The notes beneath the pieces were generated by a model that was not told the origin of the DNA, searched no databases, and saw only the letters and a program-made list of their open reading frames with translations. Of a stretch of DNA of 64,000 nucleotides, positions 22,749 to 34,708 are shown in pieces. The translations under genes and the position numbers were made by a program. This stretch comes from Stropharia rugosoannulata. Taxonomy: Eukaryota > Basidiomycota > Agaricomycetes > Agaricales > Strophariaceae. Where the stretch lies: NCBI GenBank assembly GCA_028532985.1, contig JANCIK010000005.1, forward strand, positions 1,742,501 through 1,806,500, written 5' to 3'. The first letter of the stretch is position 1, and the number at the start of each line of letters is the position of its first letter.

Positions 22749-24003
22749 CACCAAGTCCTCGCGGGTGCGGTGCTATATCAAAATGGCGTACGTATTGATG
22801 ATGTCAAGTACGTCACCGGTAAGGTCCTCGCTCCTGATGCGGAGCTTGCAGCTATTCGTTATGCTATCGTCCGTGCACTGCAACGAGACAACTGCACCAA
22901 CATTCATCTGTTCACGGACTCCCTCTCTGCTGCCAAGAGAGCCCTGGACCCATCTATTCACTCCGGCCAAGGTCATTCCTTGACTGTGTGCCGCGTTTTA
23001 GGCGAATGGTTCTCCAAGGACCCTTCGCACTCCATCACCTTTGTCGATGTCCCATCCAAATCGGAGTGGGGCATTCATCATGAAGCTCACCTTTTATTAA
23101 AGGCCCAACCCCGGGTACTCGGCAGGTACCAGGATTCTTCTCTGGACAGCTGCCGCAAAGCGGTAGCTGACCAACAATTACAGGCCTGGCATCAACTGTT
23201 CTTTCGGGACACAGATCATGCAGGACATAATTGCCTCCAACTTGACTCTATTGACAGAGAACACCGCATCAAGCCATCATACGCCAAAAGCGGATCGTGG
23301 CTCTCATCTTGTGGGGACTCTATTTCTCTCACATTGTGCATGACCCGGTGCCTACTAGGGCATGCGCCCATCGGCGCTTACTTTAAGCGCTTCAATATCG
23401 ACGAAAAGTACTCCTGTGACTGCAGGGTCCTCCTCCAGACCAGGCAACACCTGTTTGAGTGTCCTTTACTTAAGCACTCCTACGACGGTGTTCCGACTTA
23501 CCTCCCTACGCTTCTCAAATTCTTGCGAGACAACCCTACCGTCTTTGCTAACTCTCCCCCCGCTGGGGTTGGATAACAGCTTTGGAGGCCTTGCAGTGAT
23601 TGTGATGATAGCCAGCCATGGCCAGCTTCGGTGTTAATGGCATGCACCCCATCAGCCTGATCCCCGTCCTTTAATGGTGCATGATGAGTGACTGTTGGGG
23701 CTTTCCAGGTCTCATCACCAGAAGGGTTTCGGACAAAGCCTTTAGGTGCGGTGCATGGTGAGCCATGACTGGGCGCTTCGGCCATCACAGAGTAAGGAGC
23801 CTCCTCTAGCTTTTCTGACATGACGCGCTTTCGGGTGCGTCTAGTCCTTGTCTGACGCGTTACCTGCTTAGTCTTGTTCCACGTGTTGCGTTTCACCCAG
23901 GGTGTATGTTTCCCCTTCTACTGTAGGTAGTATTCTGTGATGTATTTCGCAGCGCGGACTGTGTTCGGACACTGCATAATAAATTGGCGCATGCCATGAT
24001 TAC

Positions 24004-24029
<26 letters not shown>

Positions 24030-24034
<5 letters not shown>

Positions 24035-24044
24035 GTGAACAGAT
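24030..24044. repeat. Target-site duplication of LINE 1, right copy
   Basis: Exact match to 16402-16416. The first A merges with the poly(A) tract, so the duplication is 14 or 15 bp. Confidence 0.93.
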
Positions 24045-27000
24045 CTGTACCAAGCAAACCAGAGTAAACCAACTTGTACTCAAGTGTTCCTTTCAGATAC
24101 TTGAACAAGTGCTTGACTGCTGTCCAGTGCTGCGATCCAGGGTTGCTGTTAAAGTGTGCGAGATAGGACACAGTGTGTGCGATGTCAGGACGTGTCATTG
24201 TGGCGAGATACTGGAGAGAACTGATGGCGCTGAGGTAGGGAACACTTCGCATGAACTCAATGTCATCAGAGCTGCTAGGTGCCATTGCACGAGTGAGGAC
24301 GGTGCCAGCTGACATGGGAGTGGTGACAGGAATTGCATCTTGCATACTGTAACGTTCAAGCATGTCCAGAATGAACTGGCGCTGGTGAAGCGAAATCTTG
24401 CGTTTGCTGCGATCCCTGGTAATGCCAACACCTAGTAGAAACTCCGTTGCACCGAGATCCCTGCATTTGAAGCGTGCACTGAGTTGCTTCACAGCACGGT
24501 CAATGGATGAAGTCGATTTGGATGCAAACGTGATGTCGTCAATGTAGATAGGCACGAAAATGCGAACTGTGCCATCTGAGTAGATGTACACTGACCTGTC
24601 TGCTTCCACACACTTGAATCCCATATCAGTGAGAACTGAATGCAACTTTGTGTTCCACTGCCTAGCTGACTGCTTGAGACCGTAAAGCGATTTGCGCAGC
24701 TTGCAGACCTTGTTTGGTGTGCCTTCGTGAAATCCCTCAGGCTGCAGCATGTAGATGTCCTCATCCAAGTCACCGTTCGTGAATGCAGACGAAATGTCCA
24801 CAGAGCGTAGCTCAAGGTCTTCTGCAGCTGCAATAACCAGTATCATGCGCAAGGTTGCTGGACAGAACGTGGGAGCAAAGACTTCAGTGTAATCGACTCC
24901 AGGACGCTGACTGTAGCCCTTTGCGACGATACGAGCCTTGTAACGCTCCACAGTGCCATCTGCATGACGCTTGACCTTGAAGACCCAACCAGAACCAATT
25001 GCCTTTGCACCAGGTGGCAAGTCGACGATTTCCCAAGTGTTGTTCTGCAGCAGTGTGTTGTACTCTGCATTTGCTGCATCTCGCCATCTGTCTGCATCGT
25101 CGCCCTTGAGTGCCTGCTTGTAGTTCTTGGGATCTGACACAGTAGCAGCACCAGCAAACTGAACCTCTTCCAAGCCTTTGTCAACAGTGTAACTGTTGAG
25201 TTCGTCGTTATCGAGGTCGTCAGTCTCGGAAAGCGGCGTAGACGGCGGGAGGGGCACAGCAGCAGGTTTGACTTTCCACCATTCACCAGGAGGACGAGAT
25301 TCACGTGTAGTGCGTCTCAGAGGCTCAGCAACGACTTTGGGTTCCACAGGAATGGGAGGTGCAACGGTACGAGGCGGTTTGGGCACGTTTGGGGCAGAAT
25401 GCAGATCTCGTCGAGTTGAGCATGTTGGTGTTTTCGTCGATTGCGGAATGCGATGCGATGACTCCAACTTGACTGTGGTACTGTCAGACTCGTCTTTCCA
25501 CGCCCTATCCGATGGTACTTGACTCGACTTGCTAGGACCAGTAGGTGGACCGGAATGCACATGCGATTTCCCAGAATGCGAATTGGGCTGAGTTGAGCAC
25601 TTTGGTAAACTCGATGATTTCGCACTAGTGGTCGGTTTCTGCGAGTTTGGAGTAGGTGCATCGTGTTCGTCGTCAGACGACGAGTCAGATGGTGCTGGTC
25701 CCGCCGAAGCAGGTGCAGTTGGTGCGTCCGAGTCATCAGTATCCAAGTCAGGCAAATAGGCAGCAGTTGAATCCCCCCCAGAATCTGGCACATCTGAGAA
25801 GTGTGAAGGCATGCCCTTTGGAAACAGGTTGATTGGTGAAGTGACCTTCAAACCAGGGAAACTGCGTTCATCAAAGATAGCACGTTCCGAGATCACATAC
25901 TTCTTAGTGGACGGATTGTAGAACTGCCAGCCTTTGTAGCCTGTGGGATAACCGACGAAAATGCACTTCTCAACGTGTGGTTGCAGTGACTTGCATTTGT
26001 CTCTCTGCACAAAGACGTACGCAGCACAACCAAAAACACAGAGATGGCTCATATCGGGTTTCTTGCCATGCCATGCAGTGTAGGGCACAGAGTCAGTCAG
26101 AGGAGTCAGTCAGAGATGATGTAGGGAGCCTGTTCCACATGTGAATGTAAGCCATGACTGCAAGTCGCCAGAACGAGAGTGGGAGCTTTGCCTCTACAAG
26201 CATTGCAGTGACGTGCTCAGCAATAGTGCGATTGGCGCGTTCAGCAACACCATTCTGCTGAGGCCGATTGCGTGTGCTGTGGCGCCTGTGAATGCTGCAT
26301 TGCTCCATAAACCGTATGAACTCGTTTGACATGTATTCGCCAGCCTTGTCATCCTGCATTGCCTTGATTTTCGCATTCAGCTGATTCTCTGCATATGCCT
26401 TGTACACCTTAAATGCATCAAATGCGTCTGACTTGCGCTTCAGGAACATGACAGCATGCAGGTGAGTGCAGTCGTCAATGAATGTGATCCAGTAGCGATG
26501 TCCCTCAGGCGTAGGCACTGAGAGCGGACCATGCAAGTCAGAATGCACCAATTCAAGCGGTTTGGTCGATTTGCGAGTTGAGCTCGGAAATGTGCCAGAC
26601 ATCATCTTGACAGCTAAGCATGGTTCGCAAATCGGATCTGGTTGCTCTTTCGACGTTACAAGCATGCCAGTGACCAGATCCTTCGAAAGCAGCTTGTTGA
26701 TGTGTGCATGGCTATGATGTCCGCAACGACGATGCCAGAGCTCTGCATTGAGGGGTAGAGTTGACGACGACGAAGCAGAGCGTGCAGATTTGCAAATGGG
26801 ACGTGTGAGGCCATCCAGAATGGCAGAGTGTGATGCATTGATGGTTGCAGTGAAGATGGTCTTGCCAGAGCGGTTGAAGTACATCTTCTTTGCATCGATC
26901 TCAATCAGGATGCCAGAGCGCTTGGTGAGGTACAGACATGCAAGCAGGTTGTTGCGCAACTTGGGGACATGCAGAACGCGTTTAATGACTACAGCGTCCA

Positions 27001-27538
27001 CTTTATTGCCATTGATGACTGGATGGAACACCACATTGCCAACACCCTCAGAGTAGACGATAGAATCATCTGCAAGACGAATTGGGACACAGTGAGGTTT
27101 GTACTCCACAATCCAGTCTCGATGAGGTGTCATATGGCTAGTTGCACCTGTATCTGCGAGCCAGTCGAAATCATTGCCTTGTGCATCACCCGTAGCAAGT
27201 GCGGACGCAAAACCTGCATACTCCACGATTTGCGATGTCTCCTCTGCTGGGGGCGAAGCAGAGTGTGCCATTTGACCAATAGCTGCCAGAGTCGACCACA
27301 TGCTAACTGGGTCATGCAGAATGTGAGCCAAGTGTGATTTGAGCTTGTTCTGAACATGACTGTGGATGTAGCCAGCAGCAGCAGTCAACTTGCTTGTCCA
27401 TATGTTGTGTGCCTTGATCTGAGCCATAGACGGCGTGAGAGAGAGCACAGGACGCTTGCATTCACCTGTAACTAGACGCCATAGCTCCTGAGAGCGCAAC
27501 CATGCTTTCATGTTGCAAGACCAGAGTTGGTAGTTGGC
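24031..27538 (-). pseudogene. Element D Gag-Pol (Gag to RT), frameshifted by 13-bp duplication
   Basis: On the reverse strand: Gag from NYQLWSCNMKAW (start deleted), protease DWLADTGATSHMTPH, integrase HHCC zinc region (LWHRRCGHHSHAH ... CEPCLAVK), D-D-35-E core, linker and RT with YIDD up to TDLFTT at 24031. Two frames are used, 26093-27559 and 23893-26088. The switch is caused by tandem duplication of agtcagtcagagg at 26091-26115. There is no CCHC knuckle: Gag passes from SMWSTLAAIGQMAHS directly to the protease region. Residues beyond 24031 (a Phe run) are the antisense of the LINE 1 poly(A). Confidence 0.9.
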
Positions 27539-27931
27539 AGCCCACTCACAGGTCATCACGCTCAGCCGTTCACTCGCAATTCACTGTTCTTCACCAGAGT
27601 GCTCAACTCCGTCCAATTGACACTCTGAAACAGTTTTGCTCACTGCACTAGCACATCGTCACTGTCGTTCGCACAACTCGACCACACACGTTCCGCATCT
27701 TTGAACTACCCTCTTACACAGTCTCGTGTCAATCGGTTCAGTGCTGCTCGTGCAATCGATGTTTTACTGCAAGTGCTCAACTCGGCCTAATTGTGATACT
27801 GCAAGTGTGCTGTTCACTGCTCGTGCATTTCAGCCCAGCTCGTCTCGCAACTTTGCCACATCGTTTGCGCCATTACTAGCTACCACCTCATACCACATCA
27901 CGTCTATCACCACTTCGCTTCAACTGCGACC
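27539..27931 (+). other. Element E leader remnant and D/E head-to-head joint
   Basis: Forward Copia type II leader beginning cccactcacaggtc, matching the leader of H from about 50183 and of F (reversed). It leads to the Gag ATG at 27932. The first part of the leader lies at 15616-15701 and about 240 nt are missing. The joint with element D is at 27538/27539 with no LTR between them. I see no separate gene here. Confidence 0.8.
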
Positions 27932-30249
27932 ATGAGTTTCTTCGCAACACCTCAGTTTGACAAACTGAGCACTGCCAACTATCAACTCTGGTCTTGCAAC
28001 ATGAAAGCATGGTTACGCTCTCAGGAGCTATGGCGTCTGGTTACTGGTGAATGCAAGCGTCCTGTGCTCTCTCTCACGCCGTCTATGGCTCAGATCAAGG
28101 CACACAACATATGGACAAGCAAGTTGACTGCTGCTGCTGGCTACATCCACAGTCATGTTCAGAACAAGCTCAAATCACACTTGGCTCACATTCTGCATGA
28201 CCCAGTTAGCATGTGGTCGACTCTGGCAGCTATTGGTCAAATGGCACACTCTGCTTCGCCCCCAGCAGAGGAGACATCGCAAATCGTGGAGTATGCAGGT
28301 TTTGCGTCCGCACTTGCTACGGGTGATGCACAAGGCAATGATTTCGACTGGCTCGCAGATACAGGTGCAACTAGCCATATGACACCTCATCGAGACTGGA
28401 TTGTGGAGTACAAACCTCACTGTGTCCCAATTCGTCTTGCAGATGATTCTATCGTCTACTCTGAGGGTGTTGGCAATGTGGTGTTCCATCCAGTCATCAA
28501 TGGCAAGAAAGCGGACGCAGTAGTCATTCAATGTGTCCTGCATGTCCCCAAGTTGCGCAACAACCTGCTTGCATGTCTGTACCTCACCAAGTGCTCTGGC
28601 ATCCTGATTGAGATCGATGCAAAGAAGATGTACTTCAACTGCTCAGGCAAGACCATCTTCACTGCAACTATCAATGCAATGCACTCTGCCATTCTAGATG
28701 GTCTCACTCGTCCCATTTGCGAATCTGCGTGCTCTGCTTCGTCGTCGTCCACTCTACCCCTCAATGCAGAGCTCTGGCATCGTCGTTGCGGACATCACAG
28801 CCATGCACACATCAACAAGCTGCTCTCGAAGGGTCTGGTCACTGGCATGCTCATAACGTCGAAAGAGCAACCAGATCCGATTTGCGAACCATGCTTAGCT
28901 GGCAAGATGACGTCTGGCACATTTCCGAGCTCCACTCGCAAATCGACGAAACCGCTTGAATTGGTGCATTCTGACTTGCATGGTCCGCTCTCAGTGCCTA
29001 CGCCTGAGGGACATCGCTACTGGATCACATTCATTGACGACTGCACTCACCTGCATGCTGTCATGTTCCTGAAGCGCAAGTCAGACGCATTTGATGCATT
29101 TAAGGTGTACAAGGCATATGCAGAGAATCAGCTGAATGCGAAAATCAAGGCAATGCAGGATGACAAGGCTGGCAAATACATGTCAAACGAGTTCATACGG
29201 TTTATGGAACAATGCGGCATTCACAGACGACACAGCACACGCAATCGGCCTCAGCAGAATGGTGTTGCTGAACGTGCTAACCGCACTATTGCTGAGCACG
29301 TCACTGCAATGCTTGTAGAGGCAAAGCTCCCACTCTTGTTTTGGCGACTTGCAGTGTTTGCTTACATTCACATGTGGAACAGGCTCCCTACGTCGTCTCT
29401 GACTGACTCTGTTCCCTACACTGCATGGCATGGCAAGAAACCTGATATGAGCCATCTCCGTGTTTTTGGTTGTGCTGCGTACGTCTTTGTGCAGAGAGAC
29501 AAATGCAAGTCACTGCAACCACACGTTGAGAAGTGCATCTTCGTCGGTTATCCCACAGGCTACAAAGGCTGGCAGTTCTACAATCCGTCCACTAAGAAGT
29601 ATGTAATCTCGGAATGTGCTATCTTTGACGAACACAGTTTTCCTGGTTTGAAGGTTACTTCACCAATCAACTTGTTTCCAAAGGGCACGCCTTCACACTT
29701 CTCAGATGTGCCAGATTCTGGGGGGGATTCAACTGCTGCCTATTTGCCTGACTTGGATACTGATGACTTGGACGCACCAACTGCACCTCCTTCGGCGGGA
29801 CCAGCACCATCTGACTCGTCGTCTGATGAGGAACACGATGCACCTACTCCCAACTTGCAGAAACCGACCACTGGTGCAAAATCATCGAGTTTACCAAAGT
29901 GCTCAACTCAGCCCAATTCGCATTCTGGGAAATCGCATGTGCATTCCGGTCCACCTACTGGTCCTAGCAAGTCGAGTCAAGTACCATCGGATAGGGCGTC
30001 GAAAGACGAGTCTGACAGTACCACAGTCAAGTTGGAGTCATCGCATCGCATTCCGCAATCGACGAAAACACCAACATGCTCAACTCGACGAGATCAGCAT
30101 TCTGCTCCAAACGTGCCCAAACTGCCTCGTACTGTTGCACCTCCCATTCCTGTGGAACCCAAAGTCGTTGCTGAGCCTCTGACACGCACTACACGTGAAT
30201 CTCGACCTCCTGGCGAATGGTGGAAAGTCAAACCTGCTGCTGTACCTCT
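27932..30249 (+). pseudogene. Element E Gag-Pol part 1 (Gag, protease, integrase, linker)
   Basis: ATG 27932 (MSFFATPQFDKLSTANYQLW) opens a frame with no stop until LINE 2. Gag is short (about 140 residues before the protease) and has no CCHC knuckle. Next come protease DWLADTGATSHMTPH, the HHCC region with CEPCLAGK, integrase core with the D-D-35-E residues kept (the conserved GEY after the second Asp is GKY here), then the Ser/Thr/Pro-rich linker up to WWKVKPAAVP. The apparent C-terminal Phe run is LINE 2 poly(T). The gene resumes at 36349. Joined across LINE 2 it is the most intact type II polyprotein in the window. Confidence 0.9.
30237..30249. repeat. Target-site duplication of LINE 2, left copy
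   Basis: ctgctgtacctct occurs immediately left of the LINE 2 T run and again at 36336-36348. Removing LINE 2 and one copy restores the Copia E linker-RT frame (PAAVPLPPSTPPSETDD). Confidence 0.92.
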
Positions 30250-30691
30250 TTTTTTTTTTTTTTTTTTTTGATTAATTTATGTCTATTGAGTTTACACTAT
30301 CATAGACATTATCCTGTTTATATGTATTACTTTAGATTGCTATGAGGGCCCCAATGCCCCGATCTTTACCGTCAGGCTGTGCACCTGTGAAGCAGACACT
30401 CCGTGTTCGCAGCTCCACAAGCCCGGCACGGAAACGCCGTTTCGCCTGCACGGGTCATCGGTATTGGTTTGTGGTGGGACAGCTTGACATCCTTTCCCTG
30501 TGTTGTGCCCCGTTACGCCTAGGCGTAGGGAGAGAGGGTAAGGAGGTCTCTGATTGCAGAGGACGTCCTGTTCGCGCCTCTCTAGGCCGGGGATTATTGT
30601 GGTGTATGGTATTGGGTTATATTAGGTGGTGTTGTGATTATATTGAATTATTGTAGTGGTGGTCCGACTAACTGTCGGGTTGCGATGTTCG

Positions 30692-33600
30692 TCAAACTCT
30701 GTTGTGTCGTGTTCTCCACTGGCCTGTTGATTTGAAGAACGTAAGTATAGCATTTGCTTTCTCTGGGTCAATTAGGCATTCTCTCGGCCGTTTGAGTCCT
30801 CTGATGAATACTGTCTTCTTTAGCAGTTTTCGTTGTGTCTCGTATGCTGGGCAGGTACGGGTCATGTGTTCGATGGTTTCTCGCAGGTGTAGGTTGCACG
30901 CCCTACAGTGGGGGGATTCTTCTAGCCTCATTCTGTGAAGTTCGGCCCGTAGTGGTATAATGCCTGTTCGGAGCTGCGTTAGAAGACTGGAGTTGTTCCT
31001 GTCGAGTGTTTTAGCAGTTTTGAAGTAGGAAACATGTGGGAACTCAGCGTCGATTTGGTCCATTGCTATGCGTCTTGATTCGTTCTTTGAGTCTCTCTCT
31101 TTCCACCATTCTTGCCAAATTTCTGTGCACTGCTTCTTCGTGTTTTGGCGCAATGTTGAAGCGCTGATTGGTAGCTTTTTGTGAAGTTGTCTGGGAAGCC
31201 ATATTGTGGGGGTGGCTCGTTTCTGTGCTGCCTCTTTAGCCTCTTTATCTGCTCGTTCGTTACCTGCTACGTTACTGTGAGCTGAAATCCATTTGATGGT
31301 AAAGCGGTTTCGCTGGGTGATAGGGTTTTTCAGAGTGTTGGTGATGGAGCGGAAGGTACTCATCAGATGTTGGCCTGGCCCCTGTATGTCCTTCGCAGTT
31401 GCCGTGATAGCGCTTTGGCAGTCTGTGTATACCTCGATTGTTCCGTTTGCTTGATTGGCGTTGTCGAGTCTTCTGATGAGGTGAGCTGCAAGTATTAGAC
31501 CCACTCCTTCTGCATCATATGTCGAGTATTCATTGCTAGGCCCTAGATAGTATCGGAGTGTGTTAGTGGGGTCTCTATTACCTTTTCTGTACATTACTGC
31601 TGCGGCTCCTACCCCGTCTTCGAATCCTGAGCCGTCTGTGTATATTCTGATGTCTGCTGTGGATGAAGCTTCTTGTTCTATTGTGTCTTCTCTGCTATCG
31701 GCTATGTGGGTGCTGAACCGGTGTTTGGCTGCTGGTGACAGTGTGAAGGGTTTTATCTTCTCGGTTGTTCTGGGTGACAGCCCGAAGATGCGGATGAGTT
31801 TTGTTACCTGTGTTTCGTTGGATCTAGGTTGAGGGGGGAGGGGCTGACGTATGAGGGTATAGTTTGGGTGTGTCTTCGGGAGGGTTGTGAATCGGATGGC
31901 TGCTCTATGGCATATGTGGCGTAGTGTCGCTTTCATACATGGGATGTTGGCATGTGCTTCGGCGATGTCTCCAGCTGTAGCCTTCATGGCACCCGTTATT
32001 GATATGCATGCTTTTGCCTGGATACTTGCCATCCTTTTAGTGGCTGCTACCGACCCCGAGTTGTGTTGTCGTCCCTCGTTCTTTTGGATGGGGGTGTACC
32101 AGACATCCAATGCGTAGGTTAGTTTGGGTATTCCGACTGAGAGATATAGTTGTCGCATTAGGTTCAGCCTGACTCCTGTGGATGGTCGTGTTAGTCATTT
32201 AAACATTAGTACCCATTTGAGTGCGTTTTCGGTTGCCTGCTGCAGTTGGGCCTTCCAGCAAAGTTCTGGGTCCATTATAATCCCGAGGTATTTGTAGGTC
32301 TCTACTGTCTCGATCTTCCCGCCCCGTACTATTAGTTCAGGTGCTGTTTCTCGTAGTTTTGACTTTACTCCTGTTCCGGGGTCAGTGTACATACGCTTAG
32401 AGAAGTGCATGACTGCATTTTTGCTGATTTCGAATCGTGAGTTGTGGCTTTCCGACCAGTCATAGGCGCCTCCTTCGCGCTCCATCATGTCTCTGAGTGT
32501 TTTTACTGTCTCCTCAAACGTGTTACCTATTGCTATCAGTGCTGCATCGTCTACGTAGCCGATTGCGTCCTCTCTACTTGCACTGTTGGGGATTTCAAGT
32601 ATGTCAGCGTTGTATAGGATATAGATGATCATGGAGAGGGGGCATCCTTGCCCGATACCGTTGTTCATGGTGATGAATGCGGATAGGAAGTCGTCGAATC
32701 GGAGTTTGGTCTGCCTGCCATCCAGCATTTTCTCGATTATGCGTATGTATTGTTCGGGGATTCGTCACTTTCTCATATTGTGGATAACCTGTTCCGTTAC
32801 TGCATTAGGGAATGCTCCTTCGACGTCGAGGAAGAGGACCGATACCACCTTGCCTTTTTGCCACGCTTTGTTGATGGTCACCGTCAGATAGTGTAGGGCA
32901 TCTGTCGTGGTTCTTCCCGGCTGTCCTCCAAAGTGGTTGTTGGGAAGGATGTTGTTGGTCTCAATTAGATAGGACATGTCTTCTGCGATTATTGCCGAGA
33001 GGAGCTTGGCCGTTGTTGATAGTAGTGCAATAGGCCTGTAGGCTTTGGGTTGTTGGTAGTCGGGTTTGCCGGGTTTCTTTAGGACGCAAGTTATTGAGTG
33101 CTTCCATTTCTCGTGGTACCATCCGTTCCGTAGTGCTGTATTGAATATTTTGGTCAGTATTGGGGCTATGATGTTGGCGGTTTTTTGAATCGCAATGTTG
33201 GGGATGCCGTCCAGGCCTGGAGCCCTGTATGGGGAGAGTGAGTTAATGTGTCGTTTGACGCGTTCAGTGTCTAGCGGTGTGGCCGGGGTTAGCGGTGTGG
33301 GGTACTGGTAGTTGGGGGGTATGCTTGAGTGGGCCGGTTTGGGGGGAAAGAATGACTTAGCTAGAAGCTTTGCTTTTTCTTCGTTGTCGGTAATCGTTGT
33401 AATTGTGCCATTAGCTTGCTTTTCCTTGAGCGAAGGGATTCTTGGGCGCCCGCCGTCTCCTACTGGTTCTTTGATGTATTTGTTGGCTATCCACATTTCT
33501 CTTTCCGTGGCTTCCTCTAAAAAGTCCTCCCAGTGTTGCTTTTTTGTTTCGATGATGAGCTTTGCATATAGGGCTTGGTGTTCCTTCCATTTCTCGTGAG

Positions 33601-34708
33601 CGTCATGGTGTGGTAAGGCCCTGAATTTATATGAGAGACGACTTAGCTTGCTGCCCTTTCTTTTCATCTGAGTGAGTTCTGTTGTCCACCATCTCTTCGA
33701 TGATGGGAAAGGTCGGGTTAGCGGGACCTTGGCCTCTATTGTACGTTGCATTAGTAGGGTGAATTCTTCTACTGTCTTGTTGAACATTTCTTCGGATGTG
33801 ATGTCTGCTTCCCAGTTTGTCTCGGATTCGTCAAGCCGTCTTCGTAGGTCTGACTCAAAGGCCGACCAGTCTGTCAGTTGGAAGTTCCGTTTGTCTTCTC
33901 GTGGGGCTAGGGTTTTGGAGACATCCAGTATTGTGCCTATTGGGAAATGATCAGTCTTGGGTGGACGTAGATGAGAGAGTACTTCGCATTTGATGACCAG
34001 GTCGTCGAGGCCTAGTGATCCGAACACGTTGTCCGGTCTGGAGAAAGATCCCGTGGCCCAGTGTTGCAAGGTCGGTATGCCCTTCGGTAGTAGCATGGAC
34101 ATGTTCCATTTGGCTTGGATTTCTATAAGGCGGTCTGCGTCTTCTAATGCTTTGCTGGTGAACAGTCTCGCTCCATCTTTGTCATTGTCCCATAAGGGGT
34201 GATGTCTATTGAAGTCTCCGCACCATAGTACGTGCTTATCGGTACCATAGAGGTTGTCGAGGTGTTGTTCAATGTAGTTGTCAAGTGCTGTTTGGGCGCT
34301 ATCATTGTTGCAGTCGTTGTATATGTTAAAGATGGTAAGCATCCCCGTAGGCAGATCAATCTGTACTGCTGTGATGTCAGTTGTATTTGGGATTGTGATT
34401 GCGCGCCATGAGTTTGTACTTAGCTCTGCATTCACCCATATAGCTGATCGTACCCCTTTCTTCCGTCGGAGTTCCCCTTCCGGGTAGACCTGTCGAAAGC
34501 CTGACGGTGTTGCAACGTTCTGGTAGTAATTGACATGTGGTTCCTGGATTAATAGTATATCCCATTCGTCTTTCAGAGTGTTGTTTATTAGGGCGAGATG
34601 CGCTTGTTGAGACTTGCATAGATTAGCTTGTAGTATGCGTAGATTAGAAGGCGATATGGTGTTTATTGAGTGTACATTATTGTCGTCTGTTTGGTTGTTG
34701 GTATTCAT
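30692..34708 (-). pseudogene. LINE 2 ORF2, endonuclease-RT-RNase H with two in-frame TGA
   Basis: The start ATG at 34708 overlaps the ORF1 stop (ATGA). Domains in order: endonuclease (ILQANLCKS, LLIQEPH, WCGDFNRHHPLWD, TDHFPIG), RT (LKKPGKPDYQQPKAYRPIALL, HFGGQPGRTTTDAL, FLDVEGAFPNAV, GIGQGCPLSM, GYVDDAAL), RNase H (IYTDGSG, YDAEGVG, VYTDCQSAI, WISAHSNVAGNERAD) and a terminal Cys/His cluster CRACNLHLRETIEHMTRTC. Two premature stops, at 32765-32767 and 32195-32197, are both TGA and both leave the frame unchanged; each is one C-to-T step from CGA. Apart from these the frame is open over about 1335 codons, so this is a recently inactivated gene. Confidence 0.92.

Larger units (their letters stand above)
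18400..23576 (+). pseudogene. LINE 1 ORF2, endonuclease-RT-RNase H, deleted and interrupted
   Basis: ATG 18400 overlaps the ORF1 TGA (ATGA). The first part (to about 20733) has the apurinic-type endonuclease motifs LSFNVAK, FIQEPAW, GGDFNCHSREWD and SDHCPLA, then RT with SFVDDGT. By comparison with LINE 3 about 250 codons are missing in frame between LDLYKA and DIAQFFP, which removes RT fingers and the linker but keeps the frame open. LINE 4 interrupts at 20734-22732. The C-terminal part resumes at about 22737 with RNase H (DAELAAIRYAIVRAL, HLFTDSLSAAKRAL) and a final Cys/His region (CDCRVLLQTRQHLFEC), ending at 23576. Sequence 22266-22732 read in this frame is antisense LINE 4, not part of the gene. 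Confidence 0.9.
16417..24029 (+). mobile_element. LINE 1, I/Tad1-superclade non-LTR element with full 5' end
   Basis: A forward non-LTR retrotransposon with short 5' UTR (16417-16550), ORF1, ORF2, 3' UTR (23577-24003) and a poly(A) tract from 24004. It begins GCTTCTCTTTCCGG, the same 5' terminus as LINE 3, so both are full-length at the 5' end. It is flanked by the 15-bp duplication aagttgtgaacagat (16402-16416 and 24030-24044). It is disabled by an ORF1 frameshift, an in-frame RT deletion and the LINE 4 insertion. Confidence 0.93.
15702..27538 (-). mobile_element. Copia type II element D (reverse), 5' end deleted
   Basis: This reverse-strand element sits in the leader of E: 3' LTR 15702-15904, RNase H 15947-16416, then LINE 1, then RT, integrase, protease and most of Gag from 24031 to 27538. 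Its first 15 Gag codons, leader and 5' LTR are missing. At 27538 its Gag joins directly to E's leader. A single deletion of about 1.2 kb covering D's 5' end and about 240 nt of E's leader would explain this. The 13-bp tandem duplication at 26091-26115 is private to this copy. Confidence 0.85.

Noticed and set aside
22266..23576. A 436-codon forward frame that looks like one gene
   Set aside because: Its first 150 codons are the antisense of LINE 4 ORF1; only the part from about 22737 is LINE 1 ORF2. The apparent fusion is produced by the insertion.
30249..30269. Phe-rich ends of long frames (also at 20732, 24004 and 40899)
   Set aside because: They are read-through of LINE poly(A)/poly(T) tracts, not protein features.
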